Positions 9,418 to 18,140 of a stretch of 59,315 bases of DNA are shown here, piece by piece. Position 1 is the stretch's first letter. The number at the start of each line of letters is the position of its first letter. The position numbers and the translations under genes are program-made. The notes below the pieces were generated by a model. The model saw only the letters and a list, made by a program, of their open reading frames with translations. It searched no databases and had not been told where the DNA came from. The DNA is taken from positions 18,008-77,322 of the forward strand of contig DDUX01000146.1 in the NCBI GenBank assembly GCA_002345025.1, written 5' to 3'. The stretch is from Candidatus Accumulibacter iunctus. Lineage in GTDB: Bacteria > Pseudomonadota > Gammaproteobacteria > Burkholderiales > Rhodocyclaceae.

Positions 9418-10908
9418 TCAGCGGTGCGCCGTTTCGTCCAGCGCGCCGGGATAAAGCCGTTTCAGGATCTCGCTCGCGGCGTCGCCGAGCAGTCGGCACA
9501 GGGTCGCCGCGAGCTGCTCCTCGCTGATGCTCGCGGTCTTGCCGGCGCCTGGCCGCTGAGCCCAGAGGGCGGCGAGCGCCGGGCGGCGGGCAGCAACCAC
9601 CTGTTCGACGAGTTCGCGCCAGAATGGCGGGTACTCGCTTTCTGCCCACTCGCCGCGACCGCGGCCGAAGTGGGCGACGGCGAGATAGCGCAGCAGCGCC
9701 GAGACAACCAGACTGTCGAGCAATTCGTCGTCCCAGCCGAGTTGCGTCTCGCTGCGGCCGCGCAACGCGTTGACACCGCGCGCCACGCCGGCACCACCGG
9801 CGGCGCCGGCGAGTGCGCCAAGCACGGTGCCGGCACCGAAGCTCAGACCGCCGGTAGCGAGGTCGGCTGCCAGCCCGGAGAGTGCCCCGGAAACGACGCC
9901 GCCGAGGGCGGCTGCCTTGCCGGCGTGCAGCGGAGTCTGCGTGCGCAGGTGCTCGCCGATGCGCGCGCGGACTTCCTCGGCGGCGTGACCGCTGAGGTCG
10001 TGGATCGTGATCAGCTGTTCGGTGCTGGCGCGCAAGCGGTTTTCGAGGCGTTTGGCGAGCGCGCGTGCGGCGCGCTGACGGTCGGCGTTCTCCTCCTCGC
10101 CGGCGACCACCGAGCGCAGCGCTGTCCGCAACTGGTCGCGCAGGCGAGGGGTGGCGAGCGTTTCGCTGTCGCCGGCGGCGCCGGCGATTGCCGTTGCCAG
10201 CGCCGTCATCGCCTGCCCGAATTGCTCTTCGCGCCGGTTCGTCCAGGCGGCGACCAGGCGTTCGTAAGCGGTGGCCTTGTCGGCAACGATCGCCGGCGCC
10301 AGTGTGCGCAGGAGAACGATCTCCTGCACCCAGCAACGGGCGAATGCGTCGAGCGCCAGCACCTGGCGGACGAAGGGACGGTTGCCGAGCGCCTCGCGCC
10401 AGCGTTCCTCGTCGACGGCCTCCTCGTCGCGGGGCCGCGGACGCCCGGTCTGGTTGAGCAGAACGACGACCGGCCGGCCGATCCACGCCAGCACATCGAG
10501 TTCGGGCGCGAGATAGCCGGCGTCGGCCGGAGCTTCGGCAGCATTGACCAGGTAAAGGACGACGTCGGCGTCCTCGCGAACGTTGCGCACCGCCTGTTGC
10601 GAGAGGTAGAAGGGCTGATCCCGAAAGCGGTCCCAGACCTGCGACAGGAACCAGCCGATCGGGTTGCCCTGCTGCGCCAGCCGCCGCGCGAGGCGGGAAC
10701 TGTCGCCAAAGCCGGGGGTGTCCCAGAGCAGCAGCGAATCGCCCTGCGCCGTTCCGATCAGCGGATACGGTGTCGATTCGGTGGTGACATGCGCGGCGTC
10801 ACGCACCTCGCCGACATCGCGGCCGAGCAGCGTGCGGGCGAGGGTCGTCTTGCCAGCATTGGTGTGCGAGATCAGCGACAGGGCGATGGCGCGGCCGTCG
10901 GCGTTCAT
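9418..10908 (-). CDS. GTPase with DUF3482 domain
   Basis: A 496-aa protein with an N-terminal GTPase domain. The P-loop is HTNAGKTTL, the G3 motif is DTPGFGD and the G4 position reads LLNQTG. The C-terminal half holds a Gly/Ala-rich hydrophobic stretch (about residues 345–385) that may insert into or associate with a membrane, as in dynamin-like or YcjX/Era-type proteins with helical tails. It overlaps the upstream DUF2868 gene by an ATGA junction, and this pairing is conserved in proteobacteria. The function is unknown. Confidence 0.85.
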   Translation of the reverse strand: MNADGRAIALSLISHTNAGKTTLARTLLGRDVGEVRDAAHVTTESTPYPLIGTAQGDSLLLWDTPGFGDSSRLARRLAQQGNPIGWFLSQVWDRFRDQPFYLSQQAVRNVREDADVVLYLVNAAEAPADAGYLAPELDVLAWIGRPVVVLLNQTGRPRPRDEEAVDEERWREALGNRPFVRQVLALDAFARCWVQEIVLLRTLAPAIVADKATAYERLVAAWTNRREEQFGQAMTALATAIAGAAGDSETLATPRLRDQLRTALRSVVAGEEENADRQRAARALAKRLENRLRASTEQLITIHDLSGHAAEEVRARIGEHLRTQTPLHAGKAAALGGVVSGALSGLAADLATGGLSFGAGTVLGALAGAAGGAGVARGVNALRGRSETQLGWDDELLDSLVVSALLRYLAVAHFGRGRGEWAESEYPPFWRELVEQVVAARRPALAALWAQRPGAGKTASISEEQLAATLCRLLGDAASEILKRLYPGALDETAHR

Positions 10909-12383
10909 CTCCTGCCCTCAAGGTTGTCGGCGAGGGCGCTCGCCGCTTCACCGAGGCTGCCGGCAGCGGCGCTGCCGCTGCCGGCGATCGTTGCCAGGTC
11001 GACGAAGACGCAGCCGAGTCCCTGCAGCGCGCAGAGTTCACGCCAGGCGGCACGCCGCGCCTCGACCCGGGCCGGCTCGCGGCCGCGGGCGAGGAAGCTG
11101 CTCTCATCGACCAGCGGGACGACGCGTCCGGCGCCACCACAATGGTTGCCCAGCGCCCGCAGGAAAGCACCGTGCGCCTCGCGCTCCGGTGTCGCGGTGG
11201 CGTTGAACAGGGCGACGAGGTCGCTGCCACCGGCACCGGCGTCAGCGGCTGGCAGCGCATCCTCGTCGCCGTAGCGCACCGGCGGGCTGATCGTCAGCAG
11301 CGCGTTGCCGCCGAGCGCGCGGGCGACGAGTCGTTCGAGGCCAGCGGTCGCAGCGGCTGGCAGCGTGTAGCTGTATGGGACGACACGCAGTCGCGCCGGG
11401 CGGCCGCGATAATCGCGCAGGAGGCGCTCGAAATAGGGTCCGTCGAGCGCGATCGCCAAGCGGGCCGAGCGGCGTCGTTCGAGCAGCCAGGCAAACAGTG
11501 CCAGCAGCAGGCGCGGGACGATGACGACGACGGCGACGGTTGCCGCCAGCAGGTGCAGCCAGCGCGCCGCGTTTTCGCCGGCAGGCGCGCGGATGGCGTC
11601 GATCTCCGCTGTCGTCGGGACGGCAATTCCGCTCACCGCGGCGCCCGGGGCGAGCGCTATCGCGAGCAGCCGATGCACGTCACCGGCATCGAGGAAGGTG
11701 CTCTCCCAGCTCGCCTGGTAGGCGAAGGCAATGCCGCGCAGATAGAAGCCGGCGAGGACTCCGGCCGCCAGCAGCGCCGCTGCAAGGTGCAGGACGCGCG
11801 CCGCCCGGGCACCGTGGAGCGGCGCCGAGAGGTGGCTCCAGTCGCTCGTCAGGCGGGCAACCGCGACGCCGAGCTCGGCACCGGCACGCGGCTGCAGCAG
11901 CCCCGTTGCGAGCCGGCCGACGGCGTGCCGCCAGGGTTGCGGCAGTGCGCCGCCGCCGCGGGGCAGGCATGCACGCGCCGCCAGCAGCAGATAGATGCCG
12001 AGGTTCCAGGCGAGCAGCGCCAGCACCGGGGGCATCAGCACGTTGATCCGCTGGCCGCCGCCGATCCGGTCGACGAGCAGTCCGCCGGCGAAGGCGGCGA
12101 CGGCGATTGCTCCTGCCAGCCAGGGACGCCAGCGCAGCGCGCGGACGGCGCGCGGGATGACCGGGAAGCGTTCGCCGACGCGCCCGAGCGCCAGTCGCGC
12201 ACGCTGTGCGAGAAAGGCCGCATCCGGCGCCCCGTCGCCGACGGCCTCGGCCGCCGCCCGGCTGGCCCAGGCGCGGTCGGCGTCCGACCACAGCGTGTGC
12301 GAACTGTCGGCCGTCTCCAGCGCCCGCACCGCGACAATCCCGCTCAGCTCCAATTCGGTGACAGTATACTTAATCGGTTTCAT
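10905..12383 (-). CDS. DUF2868 membrane protein
   Basis: A 492-aa protein with several hydrophobic segments: a pair around residues 100–150, one near 210–235 and one near 300–320. It carries the usual DUF2868 layout of a helical N-terminus (ADRAWASRAAAEAVGD), membrane helices, and a soluble C-terminal domain. It is translationally coupled to the DUF3482 GTPase and the two probably form a membrane-bound pair. The start is uncertain: the first 12 codons from the ATG at 12383 lie inside a dispersed repeat (12353–12370) and there is no clear ribosome site, so the original start may be about 15 codons further in. Confidence 0.75.
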   Translation of the reverse strand: MKPIKYTVTELELSGIVAVRALETADSSHTLWSDADRAWASRAAAEAVGDGAPDAAFLAQRARLALGRVGERFPVIPRAVRALRWRPWLAGAIAVAAFAGGLLVDRIGGGQRINVLMPPVLALLAWNLGIYLLLAARACLPRGGGALPQPWRHAVGRLATGLLQPRAGAELGVAVARLTSDWSHLSAPLHGARAARVLHLAAALLAAGVLAGFYLRGIAFAYQASWESTFLDAGDVHRLLAIALAPGAAVSGIAVPTTAEIDAIRAPAGENAARWLHLLAATVAVVVIVPRLLLALFAWLLERRRSARLAIALDGPYFERLLRDYRGRPARLRVVPYSYTLPAAATAGLERLVARALGGNALLTISPPVRYGDEDALPAADAGAGGSDLVALFNATATPEREAHGAFLRALGNHCGGAGRVVPLVDESSFLARGREPARVEARRAAWRELCALQGLGCVFVDLATIAGSGSAAAGSLGEAASALADNLEGRR

Positions 12384-12477
12384 GTTGTTGGGTGGCGAAT
12401 GCGGTGGCGGTGGGCTCGATGGCGAGTTTGGCCTGTCCGGACGCCCGGTCGAGGAGTTCAGTATACTGTCCCCGAAT
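12353..12477. repeat. Inverted pair of an 18-bp dispersed motif between divergent genes
   Basis: ATTCGGTGACAGTATACT at 12353–12370 and AGTATACTGTCCCCGAAT at 12460–12477 are inverted copies with one mismatch, 89 bases apart. A third copy (ATACTGTCACCGGAAT) lies at 17590–17605 and a partial one (GATACTGTCAGCG) at 18068–18080. The first copy overlaps the start of the DUF2868 gene. The arrangement suggests ends of a small non-autonomous element or a repeated regulatory site; no transposase lies between the copies. Confidence 0.55.
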
Positions 12478-12580
12478 CGACGGTGATTGACCAGCCGACC
12501 CGCAATCCAGGACAATGCCCCGGATCGTTGTCCAACCGGCTGACCGGGGCATTCGCAGGTCCGGGTGGGAGGTTTTTCGC

Positions 12581-13198
12581 ATGTATCATGGTGAGAGACT
12601 CAACGCTTGGACGCATCTGGTCGGGGCAGTGCTGGCGCTGGTCGGAGGGATCGTCCTGATCGTGCTTGCGGCACGGACCGGTGACCCGTGGAAGATCGTC
12701 AGCGTCTCGATCTATGGCGCAACGCTCGTCCTTCTCTACAGCTTCTCGACGCTCTACCACAGCTTCCGGGGCCGTGCCAAGGATGTCTTCCAGAAGCTCG
12801 ATCATCAGAGCATCTACCTGCTGATCGCCGGCAGCTACACGCCCTTCTGCCTCGTCACGCTGCGTGGTCCCTGGGGCTGGTCGCTGTTCGCCGTCGTCTG
12901 GGGTCTCGCGATCGTCGGCTCGGTGCAGGAATTCTGGCTGAAGAGCGAGGCGCGCGTGCTGTCGGTGGTGATCTACGTCGTCATGGGCTGGGCGGTGCTG
13001 GCGGCGCTGCTGCCACTGCTGCGGGCGCTCGGCACCGCCGGCTTCGTCTGGCTGGCAGCCGGCGGTGTCGCCTATACGGTGGGAATCATCTTCTATGCGC
13101 TCGACTCGCGGCTGCGGCACGCACACGGCATCTGGCACCTGTTCGTACTCGCCGGTAGCGCCGCCCAGTACGTCGCCATCCTGCTCTACGTGCTCTGA
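12581..13198 (+). CDS. Hemolysin III / TrhA-family membrane protein
   Basis: A 205-aa protein with seven predicted membrane helices. It opens with GERLNAWTHLVGAVLALVGG and contains the family's STLYHSF motif, then FQKLDHQSIYLLIAGSYTP, and ends with HGIWHLFVLAGSAAQ. These conserved His and Ser/Asp residues place it in the HlyIII/PAQR superfamily, implicated in membrane homeostasis rather than true haemolysis. GGGAGG lies eight bases before the ATG at 12581, so I reject an upstream frame that begins at 12515. It is divergent from DUF2868 and convergent with the copper chaperone gene. Confidence 0.9.
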   Translation: MYHGERLNAWTHLVGAVLALVGGIVLIVLAARTGDPWKIVSVSIYGATLVLLYSFSTLYHSFRGRAKDVFQKLDHQSIYLLIAGSYTPFCLVTLRGPWGWSLFAVVWGLAIVGSVQEFWLKSEARVLSVVIYVVMGWAVLAALLPLLRALGTAGFVWLAAGGVAYTVGIIFYALDSRLRHAHGIWHLFVLAGSAAQYVAILLYVL

Positions 13199-13209
13199 GC
13201 GGCTGGCCC

Positions 13210-13683
13210 TCAGTGCTTGTGTTCGCCAGTCGGCGGAGCGGCAGCGGTGAGGTCGCGCACCTCGGCCTTGACCTCGATCGTCTCGACCTTGCGGTCCTTG
13301 CCCTCTATCTGCAGCGCCAGCGGCACCGATTCGCCCTTGAGCAGCGGCTGCTTGAGTCGGATCAGCATCACGTGGTAGCCGCTCGGGCCGAGCTGGACCG
13401 TCTTCCCAGCCGGCAGTTCGAGGCGAGGAACGGCGCGCATCCGCATCACCTGGCCGTCCATCTTCATTTCGTGGATCTCGGTGACCGAGGCGGCCGGACT
13501 GCTGGCGCCGACCAGCGTCGCGCCGGACTTGCTGCTGATCTCCATGAAGGCGCCGGTGGCCTGCTGGCCGGCGACGGTACCACGCACCCAGGCGTTGCGC
13601 ACCTCGACATCAGCGGCAAGCGCCGCGGCCGAGCCAAAGCCGAAAAGCAGCAGCGACGCGGAAATCATTTGCCTCTTGTTCAA
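13210..13683 (-). CDS. Periplasmic copper chaperone PCu(A)C
   Basis: A 157-aa exported protein with a signal peptide ending near ALAAD. It shows the copper-binding pattern HEMKMDGQVMRM followed, about 20 residues later, by GYHVMLI. The C-terminus ends GEHKH and may add metal ligands. PCu(A)C proteins deliver Cu(I) to the CuA site of cytochrome oxidase. The gene lies downstream of a YdbL-like gene and a SCO gene on the same strand, which is a classical copper-delivery set. A possible promoter with a perfect TATAAT sits at 13714–13719. Confidence 0.92.
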   Translation of the reverse strand: MNKRQMISASLLLFGFGSAAALAADVEVRNAWVRGTVAGQQATGAFMEISSKSGATLVGASSPAASVTEIHEMKMDGQVMRMRAVPRLELPAGKTVQLGPSGYHVMLIRLKQPLLKGESVPLALQIEGKDRKVETIEVKAEVRDLTAAAPPTGEHKH

Positions 13684-13713
13684 GCCAGCCTCCGTTCTCT
13701 TGCAGGGAAATCA

Positions 13714-13719
13714 ATTATA
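13714..13719 (-). promoter_or_regulatory. Possible -10 element for the PCu(A)C gene
   Basis: On the minus strand the sequence TATAAT lies about 31 bases before the ATG, within the only AT-rich stretch nearby. The matching -35 position is weak (AGAATG-like). Just upstream are two small palindromes: GGTAC-TTGC-GTACC (13723–13736) and CTGCGGCA-AGA-TGCCGCAG (13741–13759), which may be regulator sites or an end-of-gene hairpin for the preceding gene. Confidence 0.4.
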
Positions 13720-13819
13720 AACCGGTACTTGCGTACCATTCTGCGGCAAGATGCCGCAGCCGCCAGCGGCCGGCCAGCGGGCTCGGCCATGGCGGCTGGT
13801 GATGGCAGTCGCGCCCAGC

Positions 13820-14242
13820 TCAGGGCTTGATCGACCACTTGCCCTGCGCGTCCTCGATCCACCAGCCGGCGTGCCATTGCGCCTTCCAGCGCTGGATCTG
13901 CGCGGCGCGCACCGCCGGCTCCCAGCCCTGTCCGCCATGCCCCTCGGCGAGTGCGTAGATCAGCGAATTGCGGTCGGGATTCTCGTTGTCGATCAGCTTC
14001 TCGGCGATCTGACGTTGCGCCAGGTTGAGCCGGCTCGGATCGCGCAGCTTCACCATGCCGTCGGCACCGAGACCGATGATGCCGGCGTCGTAGAAGCGGA
14101 CGAGGCGCGAGGCGCGCTGCGCCAGGCTGTGTTTGACGATCACCACCGGTGGCGTGCCGAGATCGAGATTGACCTGGTCGGGGCTTGGCGCAGCGGCAAC
14201 CGGCAGGGCGAGAAAGGCGAGCAGCAGCAAGAGGCGTTTCAT
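13820..14242 (-). CDS. YdbL/DUF1318-like exported protein (tentative)
   Basis: A 140-aa protein with a clear signal peptide (MKRLLLLLAFLALPVAAAP). The mature part contains AQRASRLVRFYDAGIIGLGADG, then LAQRQIAEKLIDNENPDR and LIYALAEGHGG, which recall the DUF1318 (YdbL) family, where a similar helical repeat surrounds the GxIG segment. The assignment rests on memory of the pattern only. It lies 18 bases downstream of the SCO gene and upstream of PCu(A)C, so it may take part in copper or oxidase maturation. Confidence 0.5.
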   Translation of the reverse strand: MKRLLLLLAFLALPVAAAPSPDQVNLDLGTPPVVIVKHSLAQRASRLVRFYDAGIIGLGADGMVKLRDPSRLNLAQRQIAEKLIDNENPDRNSLIYALAEGHGGQGWEPAVRAAQIQRWKAQWHAGWWIEDAQGKWSIKP

Positions 14243-14260
14243 GTCAGGACTCCAGGATGA

Positions 14261-14851
14261 TCACTTGCCGGCGAGCAGCAGCCGCAGGTCGGCGGCGACA
14301 TTCTCTGGCGCCTCTCCGTGGCGGACGAGCAGCCGCAGACGGCCCTGCGGATCGAAAGCGTAACTGCCGGTCGAGTGATCGATACTGTAGCTGTCAGGGG
14401 TACTGCCCGGCTGCCTGGCATGGAAAACCTTGAACTCCCTGGCCGCGGCGGCGGTCGCCGCCTCGTCGCCGCGCAGGCCGATGAAACCCGGGTTGAATGC
14501 GGTCACGTATTCGGCGAGCAACTGCTGCGTGTCACGCGCCGGGTCGAGCGTGACAAAGAGAACCTGCACGCGTCCACCGTCGCTGCCGAGGCGGTCGATC
14601 ACCTCGCGCATGGAAAGCAGCGTCGTCGGGCAGACGTCCGGACATTGCGTGTACCCGAAGAAGACGATCACCGCCTTGCCCTTGAAATCGGCCAGCCGGC
14701 GCGGCTGCCCCTGGTGATCGGTGAGCGTCAGTTCCTTGCCCCAGTCGACGCCGGAGATGTCGGTCGACTTGAAGCCCGGCGGCCCCGAGCAGGCGGCGAG
14801 CAAGAGGTTGAGGAGCAGGAGCAGGCGGGCGAGGCTCGGGAATGTCTTCAT
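14261..14851 (-). CDS. SCO1/SenC-family copper metallochaperone lipoprotein
   Basis: A 196-aa lipoprotein: the signal sequence ends in the lipobox LAAC. The thioredoxin-like domain carries the copper/redox motif CPDVC after FFGYTQ, and the distal His lies in YSIDHSTGSY. SCO proteins insert copper into the CuA centre of cytochrome c oxidase. I chose the ATG at 14851 because it begins the signal peptide; the frame stays open much further upstream without a sensible protein. First gene of the minus-strand copper cluster. Confidence 0.92.
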   Translation of the reverse strand: MKTFPSLARLLLLLNLLLAACSGPPGFKSTDISGVDWGKELTLTDHQGQPRRLADFKGKAVIVFFGYTQCPDVCPTTLLSMREVIDRLGSDGGRVQVLFVTLDPARDTQQLLAEYVTAFNPGFIGLRGDEAATAAAAREFKVFHARQPGSTPDSYSIDHSTGSYAFDPQGRLRLLVRHGEAPENVAADLRLLLAGK

Positions 14852-15488
14852 CGTCTTCGAGGTTGGGCGCTGCAGGCAACGGCAGGCACGCCAGCGGGAT
14901 TGCCGTGCGGCCCGCCATTGTCGTTCGCGAAAGCTTTCTGGGCAAGGTCTGGCGCGCAGGTTGTCCGGTTTCTGCCCGTTTTTGCGGTCAGCGTGTCTGT
15001 GCGGCGCCGGAGTCTGCCGGCAGCCCGGAGCGGCGCCAGCCCAAGGCTCATGTTCTTGCCATGGTGCGGTCGGCCTGGCCGTCGCTTGGAGTAGCATCAA
15101 GTTGTTCGGGACATCCCGCACGAGGGCACGATCCGGGGCAGCGTGCGGTCCGCGATTGGGCAAGGAGCGAAGGTCGCCGTGCCTTTCACTTGGAGGAAGA
15201 TCACGATGAGCAGGAGCTTTCTTGCTGCCGCAGCCGGCTCGTCTTCGCCATCCGTCGTTCCTGGCACTTGCTGCGGGCGAGAGCCCGTCGATGACCCTTC
15301 GCGGTGTCGGCGCCCGCATGTTTGCGTTTCGCCATCAGCAAGGACAATGGTCATGAAAACCCGGTTCTGCGGCGTTGCCCACGGCTTCCCGCTGCCGGTG
15401 GCGCTGCGGCGCCGACCGGACCGCATGCGATCTGGCGTGCGCTTTGCGGCGAAGCCGGGCAGGGCGGTGGTGTGGTGATGGCGGGCCG
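14852..15488. other. Intergenic region without a supported gene
   Basis: About 640 bases between the divergent SCO and flavoprotein genes. Small open frames on both strands lack ribosome sites and recognisable domains. The promoters for both neighbours should be here, but I see no convincing pair of hexamers. Confidence 0.5.
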
Positions 15489-16745
15489 ATGAGCCGGCAC
15501 GTCTGTATCGTCGGCGCTGGCATCGTCGGGCTGTTTTCCGCCTGGCGCCTCTTGCGCGAGGGCTATCGCGTGACGCTGCTCGAGAGCCGCAGCGGTCCCG
15601 GCCTGGCGACGAGTTTCGCCAACGGCGCACAGTTGTCGTACAGCTACGTCGCGCCGCTTGCCGAACCGGCAGCCCTCGGCCGCTTTCCCGGCTACTTGCT
15701 CGACGCCCGCGCACCGCTCTGCTTCCGGCCGTCGCTGTCGCCCCGTTTCTGGCACTGGTGCTGCCGCTTCGCGGCCCACTGCACGACTGCGCGCGCGCGG
15801 CAGACGGCGCGCGAATTGCTGGCACTGGGCTTCCTGTCGCGCCGCTGCCTGCACGCACTGCTGCTTGAGTCGCCCGCACCGGCGCTGCACTATCGGCAGA
15901 ACGGCAAACTCGTCCTCTATCGCGATGCCGGCGCCCTTCGCGCCGCGCAGAGGCAACTCAGCTTCCAGGCTCAGTTCGGCTGCGAGCAGTTCGCCCTGGA
16001 CGCAGCCGCATGTGTTGCCGTCGAGCCGGCGCTGGCGGGGCTGGAGGAGCGGCTCGCCGGCGGCATTCACACACCATCCGAGGACGTCATCGACAGCCAC
16101 GCGCTGTGCGTGCACCTGGCGGCCCTGATCGCCAACGGCGGCGGCGAAATCCGTTACGGGGCACCGGTACGGGGCCGGCGACTTGCCGGAAGGCGCATCG
16201 CCGCACTGCTGCTGCCGGATTCGGAGATCGTTGCCGACCACTTCGTTCTCACCGGCGGCATCGAGAGCCGCGATCTGCTCGCCGGCATGGGGCTGCGGGT
16301 GCCGCTGCTTGGCCTCAAGGGCTACTCGCTGACCCTCGACTGCGCGCGTGGTATGGCGCCCACGCTGTCGATCACCGACAGCCGGAACAAGATCGTCTTC
16401 GCCCGCCTTGGTGACCGCTTGCGGGTGGCCGGAATGGTCGACATGGGAAACGAGCGGACCGACATCCCGCCGCGCCGGTTGGCGACGCTCATTCGCCAGG
16501 GGCGCGAGGTCTTTCCGCAGGCGGGCGACTACGAACAGGCGACACCGTGGGCAGGTCTGCGGCCGGCGACCCCTTCCGGGCGACCGCTGATCGACCGCGT
16601 CGGCCATGACAACCTGTATGTGAACATCGGCCACGGCACCCTCGGCCTGACGCTGGCTGCGGGCAGCGCCGAACTGCTGGCAGACTGCCTCGCCGGACGG
16701 CAATGCCGCATCGATCCAGCGCCGTTCCTGCTCGCCAGCGCCTGA
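15489..16745 (+). CDS. FAD-dependent oxidoreductase, D-amino-acid dehydrogenase (DadA)-like
   Basis: A 418-aa flavoprotein of the DAO superfamily. The dinucleotide motif GAGIVG follows HVCIV at the N-terminus, and GPGLATSFANGAQLSYSYV is the DadA-type active-site lead-in. The C-terminus has NIGHGTLGLTLAAGSAELLAD, the second FAD-contacting segment typical of DadA. The family oxidises D-amino acids and passes electrons to the respiratory chain. The ATG at 15489 starts right at the Rossmann strand, although the ribosome site is poor. No alanine racemase gene is adjacent, so the substrate is uncertain. Confidence 0.85.
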   Translation: MSRHVCIVGAGIVGLFSAWRLLREGYRVTLLESRSGPGLATSFANGAQLSYSYVAPLAEPAALGRFPGYLLDARAPLCFRPSLSPRFWHWCCRFAAHCTTARARQTARELLALGFLSRRCLHALLLESPAPALHYRQNGKLVLYRDAGALRAAQRQLSFQAQFGCEQFALDAAACVAVEPALAGLEERLAGGIHTPSEDVIDSHALCVHLAALIANGGGEIRYGAPVRGRRLAGRRIAALLLPDSEIVADHFVLTGGIESRDLLAGMGLRVPLLGLKGYSLTLDCARGMAPTLSITDSRNKIVFARLGDRLRVAGMVDMGNERTDIPPRRLATLIRQGREVFPQAGDYEQATPWAGLRPATPSGRPLIDRVGHDNLYVNIGHGTLGLTLAAGSAELLADCLAGRQCRIDPAPFLLASA

Positions 16746-17161
16746 GCCGGCAGAGGAAGGTCGCGCGCGACTCGCGTGTCGCCCGTCTCCGATGCGCGGC
16801 AGAAGGGTCGGCGGTCGGGGCAACGCGCATGGGCTTGATGGTCAGGGGTGTGCCGACAGTTCATGAGCGCGAGTTCGAGTGGCGGGTGGCGCCTGGCGCG
16901 TGTCGCGAATTTGCATCGTTGACGACGAAAGACCGCGTCGAGCGGCCCATTTCTATTGACAAGCGGCCGCCGAGCGGTGCGACAATAACCAAACGCTACA
17001 GTAAGTTAGGCGGTGCAGTTAAATCTTTTTGTAACCATTTTTCCGGCGAGTTCGTGCCCGCCGGAACGATCGTCCATTCACGAACCGTCTTCAGACGGCA
17101 GTTGCCAGTGCGTGTTGCGGGCTGCCGCTGCAACGGCCACTCGCCTTGATGGGAGTAGAGC
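16746..17161. other. Intergenic region containing a candidate promoter
   Basis: About 415 bases. Most of it shows nothing. An unusually AT-rich patch (16950–17045) contains TTGACA at 16956 and, 19 bases later, GACAAT at 16981, a plausible sigma-70 promoter for the 85-aa gene at 17162. Confidence 0.45.
16956..16986 (+). promoter_or_regulatory. Candidate sigma-70 promoter
   Basis: A perfect -35 TTGACA (16956–16961) and a -10-like GACAAT (16981–16986), with a longer than ideal 19-base spacer, inside an AT-rich patch in otherwise GC-rich DNA. It would give a leader of about 170 bases for the 85-aa gene. Confidence 0.4.
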
Positions 17162-17419
17162 ATGGATATGCCCGATGACCAGGACAACTGGTTTCTTCCC
17201 CATCCTGCAGACAGTTTTTCGGATGCGCCATCGCCGGAGACGGAGTTCCTGCAGACGCAACTGGCCGTGATCGAGGCATATCTGCAGTGCTTCCCCTGCG
17301 AGCAGCGCGATTTCCGTGCCCTGGCATGGATCGAAGCGCATGCCGGCGCCTATCGCCAGCAGTGGCAGGCACAGGCGGCGAGCAGGCAAGGCTGCCGGCT
17401 GTCGGTGCGAGTTTGCTGA
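17162..17419 (+). CDS. Small hypothetical protein, 85 aa
   Basis: The ATG follows GGGAG by six bases, a good ribosome site. The protein starts MDMPDDQDNWFLPHPADSF, is acidic in its first 30 residues, and ends Arg-rich. It has no signal peptide, membrane helix or recognised motif; two cysteines form CFPC around residue 41. It is flanked by non-coding DNA on both sides and has a candidate promoter upstream. The function is unknown. Confidence 0.55.
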   Translation: MDMPDDQDNWFLPHPADSFSDAPSPETEFLQTQLAVIEAYLQCFPCEQRDFRALAWIEAHAGAYRQQWQAQAASRQGCRLSVRVC

Positions 17420-17739
17420 CCCTGCCGGCGACGCGAGTTCGCCCGCTTTCTGCGCGGGCATTCTCCGAGGGACTCGGTCCGTAACAAGATGCCGTCACCG
17501 CAGTTGGTGGTGAGCAGGCGCTCCCAGCCCTGTCGCACTCGCGCCGGATCGTATGCCGCTCTGCAACTCAGCGGCGTTCCGAATTTCCCATACTGTCACC
17601 GGAATCTGGAATCAGGGCGGGGTTCACGGCGCCGTGATCTTTCGATGAGGACTGCGGGATGCGGGCTGCCCATGATCAGCCCGGCGAGTCTGTCTGGCGG
17701 GCTCGCTTGCCGAACGAAGCATCCCGACAGGAGAACCTC
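17420..17739. other. Intergenic region with one copy of the dispersed ATACTGTCACCG motif
   Basis: About 320 bases with no supported gene. The motif ATACTGTCACCGGAAT at 17590–17605 matches the inverted pair at 12353–12477. Confidence 0.45.
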
Positions 17740-18066
17740 ATGTACCATATTTTTCGCACCATGGCTCGCCTCACAGCCGGCGTCGCCTCGCTCGCCCTGT
17801 GCGCGACGGCCGGCGCCGCGCAGATCAACCTGACCGTGAAAGTCGAGAATCTTGCACCCGCCAACAGCATCAGCTTCGCGCCACCGAACCAGGGCTTCAA
17901 CAACGGCAGCTTCGACGCCTTCAACGCTGGCCAGGCTGCCACTTCGCCGATCGTCTCGGTCGCCGAAGGCGGCAGTGGCGTGGACTGGCAGCCAGCCTTC
18001 GCGGCCGCCGACCCGACCGCGACGCGCGGCACCATCGGTGGTCTGCTGCAGCCCGGGGAGAGCTGA
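17740..18066 (+). pseudogene. Spondin-domain secreted protein, truncated at the C-terminus
   Basis: A 108-aa product with a signal peptide (cleavage near TAGAA). The mature part matches the start of the spondin_N domain: LTVKVENLAPANSISFAPPN, FNNGSFDAFNAGQAA, SVAEGGSGVDW and FAAADPTATRGTIGG. Bacterial spondin-domain proteins are normally about twice as long; this one stops soon after the first half (LLQPGES then TGA). AGGAG precedes the ATG. The missing half is not on the far side of the prophage, so the truncation is older than, or separate from, the phage insertion. The stop lies eight bases from the restored stop of the convergent host gene. Confidence 0.65.
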
Positions 18067-18074
18067 GGATACTG

Positions 18075-18140
18075 TCAGCGAAATGTCATGAAGTCGATGT
18101 TCCTGAGTTGTGGCGGCAGCTGGTCGAGGGAGCGGGCGCC
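18075..18140 (-). pseudogene. Separated 3' end of the host gene interrupted by the prophage
   Basis: Read on the minus strand after the left GGCGGC copy, this stretch encodes GARSLDQLPPQLRNIDFMTFR and a TGA. It continues in frame from the last host codons of the gene at 56632–57030 once one copy of the 6-bp repeat and the phage are removed. This gives a 148-aa intact protein. The clean frame across the join is strong evidence for the insertion point. Confidence 0.8.

Noticed and set aside
9373..11274. 633-aa open frame on the plus strand
   Set aside because: It lies opposite the DUF3482 and DUF2868 genes, has no recognisable domain and is an artefact of high GC and codon bias.
11142..12659. 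505-aa open frame on the plus strand across DUF2868 and hemolysin III start
   Set aside because: Low-complexity Arg/Gln/Ala composition; it is opposite DUF2868 and passes through the true start of the hemolysin III-family gene in another frame.
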